64,000 bases of DNA from Lentzea nigeriaca (lineage in GTDB: Bacteria > Actinomycetota > Actinomycetes > Mycobacteriales > Pseudonocardiaceae). Made by a program: the position numbers and the translations under genes. The notes beneath the pieces are model-generated. The model did no database searches. It had not been told where the DNA came from and worked only from the letters and a program-made list of their open reading frames with translations. Shown piece by piece: positions 1 through 7,842 of the stretch (its first letter is position 1; each line of letters starts with the position of its first letter). The stretch spans positions 744,001 to 808,000 of the forward strand of contig NZ_JAFBCX010000001.1 in NCBI RefSeq assembly GCF_016907955.1. The letters run 5' to 3'.

Positions 1-591
1 CTTCGCGGCCTCCTCGTTCAGCACGATCCGCGGGGCGAGCGACGGGGCCGTGGCGAAGTCGAGCCAGGTGCCGGAGACCGGGCGGAACGGCTTGAACGGC
101 CGGATGTCACCGGTCAGCGCGACCATGCTGACCTCGATCGCCTGGCCGTCCGGCTTCTTCTCCTGCGGCTTCTGCTCCTGGCACACACCGGCGGCGTCGC
201 AGTACACCGACGGGCCGCTGTAGTCGCCGCCGCGGTTCGCGTACTCGAACGGCATGCCGCCCTCGTTGATCGGCCGCACGCCCGGCTCGCCGATGATCGC
301 CTTCGAGCTGATCATCGCGACGGCGTCGGTGCGGCCCTTCAGCGTGGCCTCGACGATCCCCGGGGCGCCCTTCTCGCCTGGGATGTAGCCCATCATCGTG
401 CCGTCCTTGCCGGCCTGGAGCTCGACGTCGGTGAGCATCGCGCGTTCGGCGATCTCGGCACCCGCCTGCACGGTCACGACCGCGAGGACGCCGAGGAAGA
501 GGGAGACCATCGACAGGAACGTGCGCAGCTTTCGGGCGCGGATGCCCTGTCCGCCGATGACGAGGGCGGACCGCAGCTTGCCGGAGAACAT
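1..591 (-). CDS. MacB-type ABC transporter permease, N-terminal part (gene runs off the window)
   Basis: Open from an ATG at 591 to the window edge, giving 197 codons without a stop. The protein begins MFSGKLRSALVIGGQGIRARK and has one hydrophobic segment at about residues 24-44, followed by a long extracytoplasmic stretch. This is the layout of the MacB/FtsX periplasmic-core family, in which one N-terminal membrane segment precedes a large outside domain and three more segments lie near the C-terminus (off the window here). The ATG overlaps the TGA of the upstream ATPase gene in an ATGA junction, so the two are translationally coupled. With the ATPase and the lipoprotein adaptor it forms a three-gene exporter. 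The substrate cannot be read from the sequence. Confidence 0.85.
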   Translation of the reverse strand, partial: MFSGKLRSALVIGGQGIRARKLRTFLSMVSLFLGVLAVVTVQAGAEIAERAMLTDVELQAGKDGTMMGYIPGEKGAPGIVEATLKGRTDAVAMISSKAIIGEPGVRPINEGGMPFEYANRGGDYSGPSVYCDAAGVCQEQKPQEKKPDGQAIEVSMVALTGDIRPFKPFRPVSGTWLDFATAPSLAPRIVLNEEAAK

Positions 592-1292
592 CAGTTGAAC
601 CGCCCGTCGCGCAGCTCCAGCACGCGGCCCATCTTGCGCGCGTGGTCGTGGTCGTGCGTGACCAGCACGAGGCCGCAGCCCTGCCTGGTCGTGCCCAGCA
701 GCACCTCGACGACGAGGTTGCCCGTCTCGGTGTCGAGCGCGCCCGTCGGCTCGTCGGCGAGGATCACGCGCGGCTGCCGCACGAGGGCGCGGGCGATCGC
801 GACGCGCTGCTGCTCACCACCGGAGAGCCTGGCGGGCTTGGACTTCGCGAGGTGCGCGATGCCGACCTGGTCGAGCGCCTCCATCACCTGCTGCTTGCGC
901 TTGCGCCGTGACGACCAGCCCTGGCCGTTCACCAGCGCCATCGCCACGTTCTGCGCCGCGGTGAGGTGCTTGAGCAGGAAGAAGCGCTGGAACACGAACC
1001 CGAACTCCGCGCTGCGCAACGCCGCGGCCTTGCGCTCGGGCAGCTTCGTGATGTCGTTGCCGTGCAGCAGGTACTGGCCTTCGTCCGCCCGGTCGAACAG
1101 GCCGATGAGGCTCAGCAGCGTCGACTTGCCGGAACCGGAGCGGCCGAGAATCGCGACGCTCTGTCCAGGATGGACGGTGAGGTCCACACCGGACAGGATG
1201 GTGCGCGGTTCCTCCTGGCCCTTCAGGACCTTCGTGATGCCGTTGAGCTGCAGCAGCGGTGCCTGGACCTGGATCACTGGCGCCGTCATCAC
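591..1292 (-). CDS. ABC transporter ATP-binding protein, MacB/LolD type
   Basis: A 233-residue cytoplasmic ATPase that powers the neighbouring permease. Walker A (GRSGSGKST) is at about residues 50-58, the ABC signature LSGGEQQRVAIARAL lies in the middle of the second half, and it is followed by Walker B ILADEPTGALD. The DEPTGALD form is typical of the LolD/MacB/FtsE group that works with one-TM permeases. It overlaps the adaptor gene upstream by 4 bases and the permease gene downstream by 1 base, so the three form an operon. The substrate is unknown; antimicrobial peptides, lipids and macrolides are all known for the wider family. Confidence 0.93.
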   Translation of the reverse strand: MMTAPVIQVQAPLLQLNGITKVLKGQEEPRTILSGVDLTVHPGQSVAILGRSGSGKSTLLSLIGLFDRADEGQYLLHGNDITKLPERKAAALRSAEFGFVFQRFFLLKHLTAAQNVAMALVNGQGWSSRRKRKQQVMEALDQVGIAHLAKSKPARLSGGEQQRVAIARALVRQPRVILADEPTGALDTETGNLVVEVLLGTTRQGCGLVLVTHDHDHARKMGRVLELRDGRFN

Positions 1293-2284
1293 GGTCCCGT
1301 CGGCTTCTGCTGGTCGCCGCCCTGCTGCTGACCCTCCGGCAGGTTCGGGCCGGGCACGGCGAGCTCCTCGTCACCGGTGAGGCCGGACTTGACCTCGATG
1401 ACCTTGCCGTCGGTGAGGCCCAGCGTCACGTCGGTGGTGCGGCGCGAGCCGTCGGGCTGGATGACGTCGACCTTGCCCTTGCCCTGCTGGCCGGCCACCG
1501 CCTCGACCGGGACCACCAGCGCCTGCGCCGACTTGCCGGTGGTGACCTCGATCGACGCGGTGGCGCCGTTGATCATCTGCACGTCCGCGGGCGCGGTGCA
1601 CACGATGCGCAGGCCCGTCGAGGAGCTCGGCTGCTGCGGCTGGTCCGGCTGCTTGGGCTGCTGCGGCTGCTGCGTCTGGCCCGCAGGCGGGGTCTTGGTG
1701 TCCGGCGTCTGCGTGGGCTTCTCCGGGATCGTGCCCTGCGGCAGCGCGGCGATGGTGCCGAGCACCGTGCACGGGAACGGGCCGGGGCCGTTCTTGATCT
1801 GCACCGTCACGTCGGTGAGCGCGCCGTTGATCTTGTACGCCTGCGCGCCGTCGATGTCACCGACGATGGCGTAGCCGACGTGCTTGGCGGACGCGATCGG
1901 CATGCCCGCCGTCACCGTCGCCTTGTCGTCGACGAGCCTGCCGCCGAACGTCGCACCGGCCGGGATCTCGACGTAGTTCGGAGCCCCGTCCTTCCACACC
2001 GTCGCGACCCTGGTGGGCTTGGTCGGCGTGCCGTTGGGCGCCTGCAGGTCGAAGTACCGCACCTGGCCGGCGACGGGCGCGGCGAGCCCGAACGTCGGGT
2101 TCATCTCGACCTTGCCCGAGATGCTGAGCTTCGTGGTCAGGTCCTGCTTGGTGGGTTTGACCTTGGTCATCGTCGTGCCGCGCGGCGCCAGCTCCGGATT
2201 GGTCTTCTCCGAACCTGACGGACTGCACGCCGCCACGGCGACCGTGACCAGCGCGCACAGCGGCGCGAGAACAATTTTGCGCAC
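1289..2284 (-). CDS. lipoprotein adaptor subunit (HlyD/MacA-like) of the ABC exporter
   Basis: A 331-residue exported lipoprotein. The GTG at 2284 is chosen because GGGGGA lies about 5 bases upstream and because it puts a short positive start (VRK) right before the hydrophobic signal and the lipobox VAAC, with Cys20 as the lipidated residue. The body (GKVEMNPTFGLAAPVAGQVRYF) resembles the barrel-sandwich region of membrane-fusion adaptors. A Pro/Gln-rich linker (QTQQPQQPKQPDQPQQP) interrupts the middle, and the C-terminal part (VPVEAV, DGSRRTTDVTLGL) matches the beta-barrel/membrane-proximal region of the family. It would link the MacB-like permease to the outer cell surface. An upstream ATG-like extension is possible but would hide the signal peptide. 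Confidence 0.82.
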   Translation of the reverse strand: MRKIVLAPLCALVTVAVAACSPSGSEKTNPELAPRGTTMTKVKPTKQDLTTKLSISGKVEMNPTFGLAAPVAGQVRYFDLQAPNGTPTKPTRVATVWKDGAPNYVEIPAGATFGGRLVDDKATVTAGMPIASAKHVGYAIVGDIDGAQAYKINGALTDVTVQIKNGPGPFPCTVLGTIAALPQGTIPEKPTQTPDTKTPPAGQTQQPQQPKQPDQPQQPSSSTGLRIVCTAPADVQMINGATASIEVTTGKSAQALVVPVEAVAGQQGKGKVDVIQPDGSRRTTDVTLGLTDGKVIEVKSGLTGDEELAVPGPNLPEGQQQGGDQQKPTGP

Positions 2285-2423
2285 GAATGTCCCCCATGTC
2301 GTTTCAACCAACCTACCGATAAGGACACCGGACGAGACGGGGAGGTTGCATCGGACTTTCGGCCGATGTCGCATCGACCTGGTGGCCACGGGTATCCGGG
2401 TGTCGACCGGAAGGAGAAGACCT

Positions 2424-3218
2424 GTGAATGCGCTTGCCGTGGTAACCGGTGCGTCCAGCGGAATAGGTTACGAACTCGCGAAAGTGCTCGCGGACAACGG
2501 CTTCGACGTCGTCGTCGCGGCCGAGGACGAGAGGATCGACGACACGGCCGCACAACTGCGGTTGCGCAGCGGTGGTGTGCACGTCGAACCGGTGCGCACC
2601 GACCTGAGGAGTTTCGACGGCGTGGAATCCCTCGTCGCGCGGGTGCGCGCGCTGGGCCGTCCGGTGGACGTGCTCGCGGTGAACGCGGGTGTCGGCGTCG
2701 GCGGTGACTTCGTGCGCGACACGTCGCTCGCCGACAACCTGGAGATCGTCGACCTGAACGTTCGCTCGTCCGTGCACCTCGCGCACCGGCTGATCGGCGA
2801 CATGGTGGACCGCAAGGAGGGCAAGGTGCTCTTCACGTCCTCGGTCGCCGCGACCGCACCCGGCCCGTTCCACTCGGTCTACGCCGCCTCGAAGGCGTTC
2901 CTGGCGTCGTTCGGCCAGGGCCTGCGGGAGGAGTTGCGCGACACCGGGGTCAGCGTCACGACGCTGATGCCGGGACCGACCGACACCGAGTTCTTCGACC
3001 GCGCGGGCATGCAGGACACCAAGGTCGCCACGGGCGACAAGGACGACCCCGCGCAGGTCGCCCAGCAGGGCTTCGACGCGTTGATGAAGGGCGACGACCA
3101 CGTGGTAGCGGGTTCGCTGAAGAACAAGGTCCAGGTGATCGCCGGGAAGGTCGCGCCGGATCCGGTGAAGGCGAAGATGATGCGGACGATGACCGAACCC
3201 GGTTCAGCCGAGTCGTGA
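2424..3218 (+). CDS. short-chain dehydrogenase/reductase
   Basis: A 264-residue classical SDR. The GTG at 2424 has AAGGAGAAG 5-13 bases upstream, and the protein opens with the Rossmann motif TGASSGIG. It has the NAG motif (NAGVGVG), a catalytic Ser (TSSVAAT) and YAASK as the Tyr-x3-Lys pair. Acidic residues after the second beta strand (AAEDERIDD) leave NAD versus NADP preference open. It is probably a cytosolic oxidoreductase of unknown substrate. It is transcribed away from the exporter operon and 16 bases ahead of the DUF2795 gene, so the two may share a transcript. Confidence 0.9.
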   Translation: MNALAVVTGASSGIGYELAKVLADNGFDVVVAAEDERIDDTAAQLRLRSGGVHVEPVRTDLRSFDGVESLVARVRALGRPVDVLAVNAGVGVGGDFVRDTSLADNLEIVDLNVRSSVHLAHRLIGDMVDRKEGKVLFTSSVAATAPGPFHSVYAASKAFLASFGQGLREELRDTGVSVTTLMPGPTDTEFFDRAGMQDTKVATGDKDDPAQVAQQGFDALMKGDDHVVAGSLKNKVQVIAGKVAPDPVKAKMMRTMTEPGSAES

Positions 3219-3234
3219 CGGGTACTCGCGCGCC

Positions 3235-3426
3235 ATGAGCCAATCGAATCCCATTGAGATCCAGAAGAATCTCGCCGGCGTGGACTACCCGGTGAGCAAA
3301 CAGCAGCTGATCGACAAGGCCCGCGACAACGGTGCAGGGGACGACGTCCTGGCGTCGCTGGGCAGGATTCCCGACCGGCAGTACGACGGGCCGAACGCCG
3401 TGAGCGCGGAGGTTTCCCAGGCGTGA
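3235..3426 (+). CDS. DUF2795 family small protein
   Basis: A 63-residue soluble protein with the pattern of DUF2795 (IQKNLAGVDYPVSKQQLIDKARDNGA, then DVLASLGRIPDRQYDGPNAVSAEV). The family is common in actinobacteria and has no established biochemical role. Its ATG follows the SDR stop by 16 bases and its TGA overlaps the next GTG start in a GTGA junction, so it is coupled to the DUF1360 gene. Confidence 0.85.
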   Translation: MSQSNPIEIQKNLAGVDYPVSKQQLIDKARDNGAGDDVLASLGRIPDRQYDGPNAVSAEVSQA

Positions 3427-3899
3427 GGCGGATCTGGCAGGCGTACGGCGAGGGCAGGCCGTTGCCCGGCTACCTCCTCGCCATCGGCACCTACGCGGCT
3501 CTCGCCGGTGCCGTCTCGGTGGCCGGGCGCCTCGGCGGCGTCCGGCTGCCGGAGCGGTTCTCGTTGCGCGACACCGCGCTCGTCGGGGTGGCGACGCACA
3601 AGGCGAGCCGGTTGCTCACCAAGGAGGCGGTGACGAGCCCGCTCAGGGCACCGTTCACCCGCTACGAGGAACCGGCAGGGCACGCGGAGCTCAAGGAGCG
3701 GCCCAGGTCGGACGATCCGGCGCGGCACGCGGTCGGCGAGCTGCTCACGTGCCCGTTCTGCGCGGGGGTGTGGATCGCGAGCGGACTGACCGCGGGGCTG
3801 GTGTTCGCGCCGCGGGTCACCAGGCTGGTGGCGACGGCGCTCACGGCCGTCGCGGCGTCGGACGCGCTGAACCTCGTGTACGACAAGCTGAAGTCATGA
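3423..3899 (+). CDS. DUF1360 family membrane protein
   Basis: A 158-residue protein with hydrophobic segments at about residues 17-32 and 105-135. It contains the DUF1360 hallmarks: a KASRLLTKEAVTSPLRAPFTRYE segment and a C-terminal LLTCPFCAGVWIA stretch with a CxxC pair. DUF1360 is a conserved membrane family of unknown function. The start is a GTG overlapping the DUF2795 stop. Its stop overlaps the tail of the convergent gene at 3894 by 6 bases. Confidence 0.85.
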   Translation: MRRIWQAYGEGRPLPGYLLAIGTYAALAGAVSVAGRLGGVRLPERFSLRDTALVGVATHKASRLLTKEAVTSPLRAPFTRYEEPAGHAELKERPRSDDPARHAVGELLTCPFCAGVWIASGLTAGLVFAPRVTRLVATALTAVAASDALNLVYDKLKS

Positions 3900-4478
3900 C
3901 ACGTGGCGGCCGCGCCGGCTCCCCTCGTAGGCCTGCTCCCGCAGCACGGCGAGCCAGCGCGGCGCCAGTTCCATGTCCGGCGGCAGGTTGAGCACCGGGT
4001 CGAACGCCACGGGGGTCGCCGTGCTCTCGTGAGGGTGCAGCGTCACCTCGGCCACCTCGCGCCAGTCGGCGTCCTTTCGCGCCAGATGGATCGTGAAGCG
4101 GCCCGGCAGGTCGCGGTCGTCCGGAACGGCCATGAACCACACCAGTTCGCCGCGGTACCGGTACGGCGCCAGGGTGCCGAGCCGGGCGTCTCGCCACCGC
4201 CGCACGAACCTGGGCAGCAACCGCGTTCGCGGGCCTGTGCCGGTGCTCGACAGCAGCAGGTCCCAGTCACCGGACTCGGTGGGCACGCGCAGTGCGATGC
4301 CGTGCACGTCCAGTTTTCCCGGCCCGGTGCCCACGCCCTTGGACAGGCGCACGGTCACGGCTGCGTTGGTGGGAAACGGCGCGGTACCGGTCAGCTCACC
4401 GGTCATCTGGACGCCGCGCGGATGCAGCGCCCGATCGTGACGCGCCTTCGCGAGCAGGCGGAAGACAGTGGACAGCAC
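3894..4478 (-). CDS. conserved catalase-fold-like protein (often annotated phosphodiesterase)
   Basis: A 194-residue protein read from the GTG at 4478; an internal ATG at 4406 would remove the conserved RALHPRG segment and is less likely. The string VRLSKGVG...KLDVHGIALRVP looks like the catalase-superfamily core pattern VRFSxGxG...DVRGxAxRFP, but I see no clear haem-ligand Tyr motif. Homologues in actinomycetes carry the uninformative name phosphodiesterase and often lie beside a HemK-like methyltransferase, as here. The gene is divergent from that methyltransferase, with 69 bases between starts. The function is unknown; the catalase-fold link is an inference from the motif. Confidence 0.65.
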   Translation of the reverse strand: MLSTVFRLLAKARHDRALHPRGVQMTGELTGTAPFPTNAAVTVRLSKGVGTGPGKLDVHGIALRVPTESGDWDLLLSSTGTGPRTRLLPRFVRRWRDARLGTLAPYRYRGELVWFMAVPDDRDLPGRFTIHLARKDADWREVAEVTLHPHESTATPVAFDPVLNLPPDMELAPRWLAVLREQAYEGSRRGRHVS

Positions 4479-4547
4479 ATCCCGGTGTACCCGTCGAAAG
4501 CGCTGGAAAACCTGGTGTTTCAAGGTCTTCCGGCGGGGGATTCTGCG

Positions 4548-5246
4548 GTGGTGAGGCTGCTCAGAGCTCCGGGCGTGTACGCGCCCCAGGACGACACCGC
4601 GCTTCTCGTCGAGGCGATGCACGCGGCGGCGATTCCGGCCGGCGCACGCGTGCTCGACGTCGGCACCGGCACGGGAGCGCTGGCCATCGCGGCGATCCGG
4701 GCCGGAGCCGCCGAGGTGACCGGTGTGGACGTGTCGCGGCGCGCGGTGTGGACCGCGCGGGTCAACGCCGCGCTGCAACGGATGCCGTTGCGGGTGCGGC
4801 TGGGCAACGCGCTGGAGGTCGTGGCGGGCGAGCGTTTCGACCTCGTGCTCGCGAACCCGCCGTACGTGCCGGCCGCCAGTCCCTGCGCGGCTCGCGGGCC
4901 CGCACGGGCGTGGGACGCGGGGCTGGACGGACGGCAGCTGCTGGACCCGTTGTGCGCCAGGATGTTCGATCTCCTGGTGCCGGGCGGGGTGATGCTGATG
5001 GTCCATTCGGCACTGTGTGGGGTGGACAGCACGTTGCGGCAGCTGCGGGACAACGGCCTGAAGGCCTCGGTCGTGCAACGCCGCAACGTGCCGTTCGGGC
5101 CCGTCATGAACGGCAGGATCGGTTTTCTGGAGCGGCACGGGCTGATCGAACCCGGTCAGCGACACGAGGAACTGGTGGTGATCCGCGGTGACCGGCCGGA
5201 ACCGACGCCGGGTGACGATGGTGCCGAACGGGCCGGTGCTCGTTGA
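4548..5246 (+). CDS. HemK/PrmC-like class I SAM methyltransferase
   Basis: A 232-residue methyltransferase. Motif I (VLDVGTGTGALAI) is at residues 35-47 and the catalytic NPPYVP motif at 103-108, as in N5-glutamine and N6-adenine type enzymes. It lacks the N-terminal helical domain of true PrmC, so release factors are not a secure substrate. The GTG at 4548 is preferred because GGGGGA sits 7-8 bases upstream; GTG 4551 is an alternative. The last 59 bases overlap the CDGSH gene. The neighbourhood of redox and iron proteins suggests a shared stress-linked role, but the substrate is not known. Confidence 0.85.
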   Translation: MVRLLRAPGVYAPQDDTALLVEAMHAAAIPAGARVLDVGTGTGALAIAAIRAGAAEVTGVDVSRRAVWTARVNAALQRMPLRVRLGNALEVVAGERFDLVLANPPYVPAASPCAARGPARAWDAGLDGRQLLDPLCARMFDLLVPGGVMLMVHSALCGVDSTLRQLRDNGLKASVVQRRNVPFGPVMNGRIGFLERHGLIEPGQRHEELVVIRGDRPEPTPGDDGAERAGAR

Positions 5247-5415
5247 GGGACCGGTCGAGCTCGTCACCGACGACGGCGTGACGCACACCAGCGACCGGTT
5301 CGTGGTCGCGGTGTGCGCGTGCCGCCGCAGCAAGCGTTACCCGTTCTGCGACACCAGCCACCGCAAACGCGTCCGCAGCGACGACTCGCCGGCCGCCCAG
5401 GACGACAGCAGGTGA
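5188..5415 (+). CDS. CDGSH-type iron-sulfur protein
   Basis: A 75-residue protein with the 2Fe-2S ligand set of the CDGSH/mitoNEET family: CACRRSKRYPFCDTSH gives Cys43, Cys45, Cys54 and His58. The usual CDGSH core is CDTSH here, a variant common in actinobacteria. The upstream part (GPVLVEGPVELV) is also typical. GTG 5188 keeps the conserved RRVT start; GTG 5212 is possible. The gene overlaps the methyltransferase gene upstream by 59 bases and the convergent redox-enzyme gene downstream by 79 bases. A role in electron transfer or Fe-S storage is expected from the family. Confidence 0.88.
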   Translation: MTGRNRRRVTMVPNGPVLVEGPVELVTDDGVTHTSDRFVVAVCACRRSKRYPFCDTSHRKRVRSDDSPAAQDDSR

Positions 5416-6329
5416 GCGGCGAGGCGTGCCTCGAGCAGTTCAGTCGCCTGGATGCCGAACACCACGTCCGCCCGCAGCCCCGGATCCTGTTCCAGCAGCG
5501 AGCCGATGACGTCACGGCGCATGATCTGCTCGTGCACGGCGTCGGCCTCGATGTGCTCGGTGTAGAACTCGACGCACCGCGGGTCGGCGCCGAGGCGCTG
5601 GAGGGCCTGGGCCATCCGCTGGGCGCTCGGGGCGGTGGTGATCTCGGCGGCGGCGAAGTGGCCGACCAGTGCGCCGCGCAGCGACCGGTGCAGGCCGAAC
5701 AGCGACATCATGTTGACGATCGCGATGGCCGGAGCGGGCACGTCGTCGAGGTAGTGCAGGTACTCCGGCGACATCCCGGCGCCTTCGAGCAGGTCGGCGT
5801 AGAGGCGGGAGTGCATGCGGTCGGCCCGGCCACCGCCGAACTCGTCGAACTCCACCGCCACCAGCGCGGCCTTCGCCCTGCCGCGCAGCCGGGGGATGAC
5901 CCACGCGTGCGGGTCCGCTTCCTTGTGGTGGTACACCGAACGATGCGCGAAGTACTCGCGCATCTCGTCCCAGGTGCCGTTGTCCCGCAGGTGGTGCGAC
6001 ACACCGCTGCCGGGCACGTGCTCCACGAGCAACGCTTCCAGCGCCGCCCCCAGCTCGTCGCCGCCGTCCACATCGGACCGCAGCGCGGCCAGGAACGCGG
6101 TTTCGGCGTGGGCGCGGAACTTCAGCAGCTCCGGATCCCACTCCCACGCCGGGTGCACGCCGTCGAAGCCGCAGTAGTGCAGCTCGTACATCGTGTGCAG
6201 CGCGATAGTGAGGTCCTCACCGTACGGGTCGGCGTCGGTGAACGGCATCGGGCGGCCGTCCGGCTCACCGCTCAGTGCGGCGACGACGGTCTCGGACAAC
6301 GGCCCGCGGGGCGAGGGAAGCTTCACCAC
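5337..6329 (-). CDS. iron-containing redox enzyme family protein (haem-oxygenase-like fold)
   Basis: A 330-residue protein of the haem-oxygenase-like di-iron oxidase/TenA-like group. Ligand-type residues are visible in an all-helical setting: YELHYCGF, a later FDEFGGG with RMHSRLYADLL, and EFYTEHIEADAVHE, the usual E...H / E..H pattern of non-haem iron helices. The GTG at 6329 is 4 bases after the TGA of the YbdK-like gene, so the two are co-translated. The reaction is unknown. Its pairing with a CDGSH protein and a carboxylate-amine ligase recurs in actinomycetes as far as I know. Confidence 0.85.
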   Translation of the reverse strand: MVKLPSPRGPLSETVVAALSGEPDGRPMPFTDADPYGEDLTIALHTMYELHYCGFDGVHPAWEWDPELLKFRAHAETAFLAALRSDVDGGDELGAALEALLVEHVPGSGVSHHLRDNGTWDEMREYFAHRSVYHHKEADPHAWVIPRLRGRAKAALVAVEFDEFGGGRADRMHSRLYADLLEGAGMSPEYLHYLDDVPAPAIAIVNMMSLFGLHRSLRGALVGHFAAAEITTAPSAQRMAQALQRLGADPRCVEFYTEHIEADAVHEQIMRRDVIGSLLEQDPGLRADVVFGIQATELLEARLAAHLLSSWAAGESSLRTRLRWLVSQNG

Positions 6330-6333
6330 GCTC

Positions 6334-7320
6334 TCATACCCGCTGGTCGAGCAGGTCATGCACCAGCGAGAGCTCGCCGCGTTCTGCCAGCGCCGGCGTG
6401 ACGTGCTCCAGCAGCCGGTCGAGCAGCGCGGTCGCGGGCACCAGGCGTTCCCGCCACGGATCGACGCCGGCACCGTCCAGGCCGTACCGGGAAGCCGTCC
6501 AGACGGCCGCTGCGCACACGTCGTCCCGCACCGGGGGCGATTCGTCACCGGCGGCCGCTGTGTGGACGAGAGCGCGCGACAGGGCTGCTTGCAGCACCGC
6601 GTCGTCGACGCTGTCCGCCGCGTCCGCCACGCGGAACTCCACGGTCGGCAGCCGCGGTGACAGGCGGGCGAGCCAGAACGACTGCGCGCGGTCCACCAGC
6701 GTCCCGCACGCGACCATGCGGGCGACATGCGCGTCGTAGTCGGCGACGCCCGTGAACACCGGTGCGACCCCGGAGCCGGGAAAACGGGACTGCTGGACCA
6801 TTCGCCAGCTCGCGTAGCCGTTGTCCGGCGAGTTCGCCGACAGCGCCAGCAACGTCGGCAGCCACGGCCTGAGGTGGTTGAGAACGCGCACACCCGTTTC
6901 ACGGTCGGGCACACCGACGTGGACGTGGCACCCGCAGGCCTCGTAGTGCTCGACCACGCCCGAGTACGTGTCGAGAACGCGGCGGAACCGCGGGTTGTCG
7001 CGGGAGACGATCGGCTGCAGCGACGGTTTCACCGGCGTGCCACGGGAAATGATCCTGACGCCGATCTCCTCGGCAGTCTTCGCGAGCGTGGCGCGGGCCT
7101 GCCGCAGCGCCTCGCCGAGTTCGGCGACACCGGTGCAGGGCCCGGTCGCGGCCTCCACCTGCGTGGCCGCCAGCTCGGCGTGGAACTTGGTGAGCTCGGT
7201 GTCCTGGACGCGCGCCAGCACGGCGTCCGCTCGTACCGAGGTACGTCCGGACGCCGTGTCGACGAGCAGGAACTCTTCTTCTACGCCAACGGTGTCAGCG
7301 CACTGCGGCACGCTTGCCAA
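6334..7320 (-). CDS. carboxylate-amine ligase, YbdK/glutamate-cysteine ligase 2 family
   Basis: A 328-residue protein with the GCS2 family opening TVGVEEEFLLVD, the ACGCHVHVGVPD motif and a PTVEFRVAD segment, all parts of the ATP-grasp-like glutamate-cysteine ligase fold. Bacterial members have weak glutamate-cysteine ligase activity; actinomycetes use mycothiol, so the real substrate may differ. The start is uncertain: TTG 7320 has GGGGG 6-10 bases upstream, while GTG 7311 has a poorer site. The coding region overlaps the end of the DUF4383 gene by about 26 bases (17 if GTG 7311 is used). Confidence 0.87.
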   Translation of the reverse strand: MASVPQCADTVGVEEEFLLVDTASGRTSVRADAVLARVQDTELTKFHAELAATQVEAATGPCTGVAELGEALRQARATLAKTAEEIGVRIISRGTPVKPSLQPIVSRDNPRFRRVLDTYSGVVEHYEACGCHVHVGVPDRETGVRVLNHLRPWLPTLLALSANSPDNGYASWRMVQQSRFPGSGVAPVFTGVADYDAHVARMVACGTLVDRAQSFWLARLSPRLPTVEFRVADAADSVDDAVLQAALSRALVHTAAAGDESPPVRDDVCAAAVWTASRYGLDGAGVDPWRERLVPATALLDRLLEHVTPALAERGELSLVHDLLDQRV

Positions 7321-7726
7321 GCGCGACCCCCAGTCCGATCATGCCGAGGCCGAGGACGAAGTGCAGCCAGTCGTCCGCGCTGTTGAGCGGCACGAAGTTG
7401 GCGTCGCTCATCTTGTCGATCACCAGCCCGTACAGCCACAGCACGAGGTAGACCGCGCCGCCGCCGATCAGGAACGCCCGCGCGCCGGCGGCCGTGCGTG
7501 CGGCCAGGAAGCCTGCGACGCCGAACAGCAGGTGCACGATGTTGTGCAGGATCGACACCATGAAGATCCCGAGCAGCATCGCACCGGACTCGTGACCGGC
7601 GAAGGTCATCTGGTCGTAGTCCGTGGTGATGCCTGGGATGAAACCGAGCACTCCGACCAACGCGAACACTGCCGCTACGACGAGTGCGGCCTGCTGGACC
7701 CGCGTGCGGGTGGAGACGTCGACCAT
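7295..7726 (-). CDS. DUF4383 membrane protein
   Basis: A 143-residue protein with four hydrophobic helices. The DUF4383 signatures are visible: GILHN-like SILHNIVHLLFGVAGFLAAR in the middle and a C-terminal NWLHF-like SADDWLHFVLGLGMIGLG. The ATG at 7726 has AGGTGAG about 6 bases upstream. The family's function is unknown. It is the first gene of a run with the YbdK-like ligase and the iron-containing redox enzyme, with overlapping junctions that point to one transcript. Confidence 0.87.
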   Translation of the reverse strand: MVDVSTRTRVQQAALVVAAVFALVGVLGFIPGITTDYDQMTFAGHESGAMLLGIFMVSILHNIVHLLFGVAGFLAARTAAGARAFLIGGGAVYLVLWLYGLVIDKMSDANFVPLNSADDWLHFVLGLGMIGLGVALGKRAAVR

Positions 7727-7842
7727 CGAACTCACCTCTGGTTTGGTCGTGAACGTGGTCGATCGACGGCTACCCGGCAGAGGTGCCCGCAAACCCGCCG
7801 CCGGTATTCGCTCCCACGTGGACGATCGAACGATTCAGCTGC

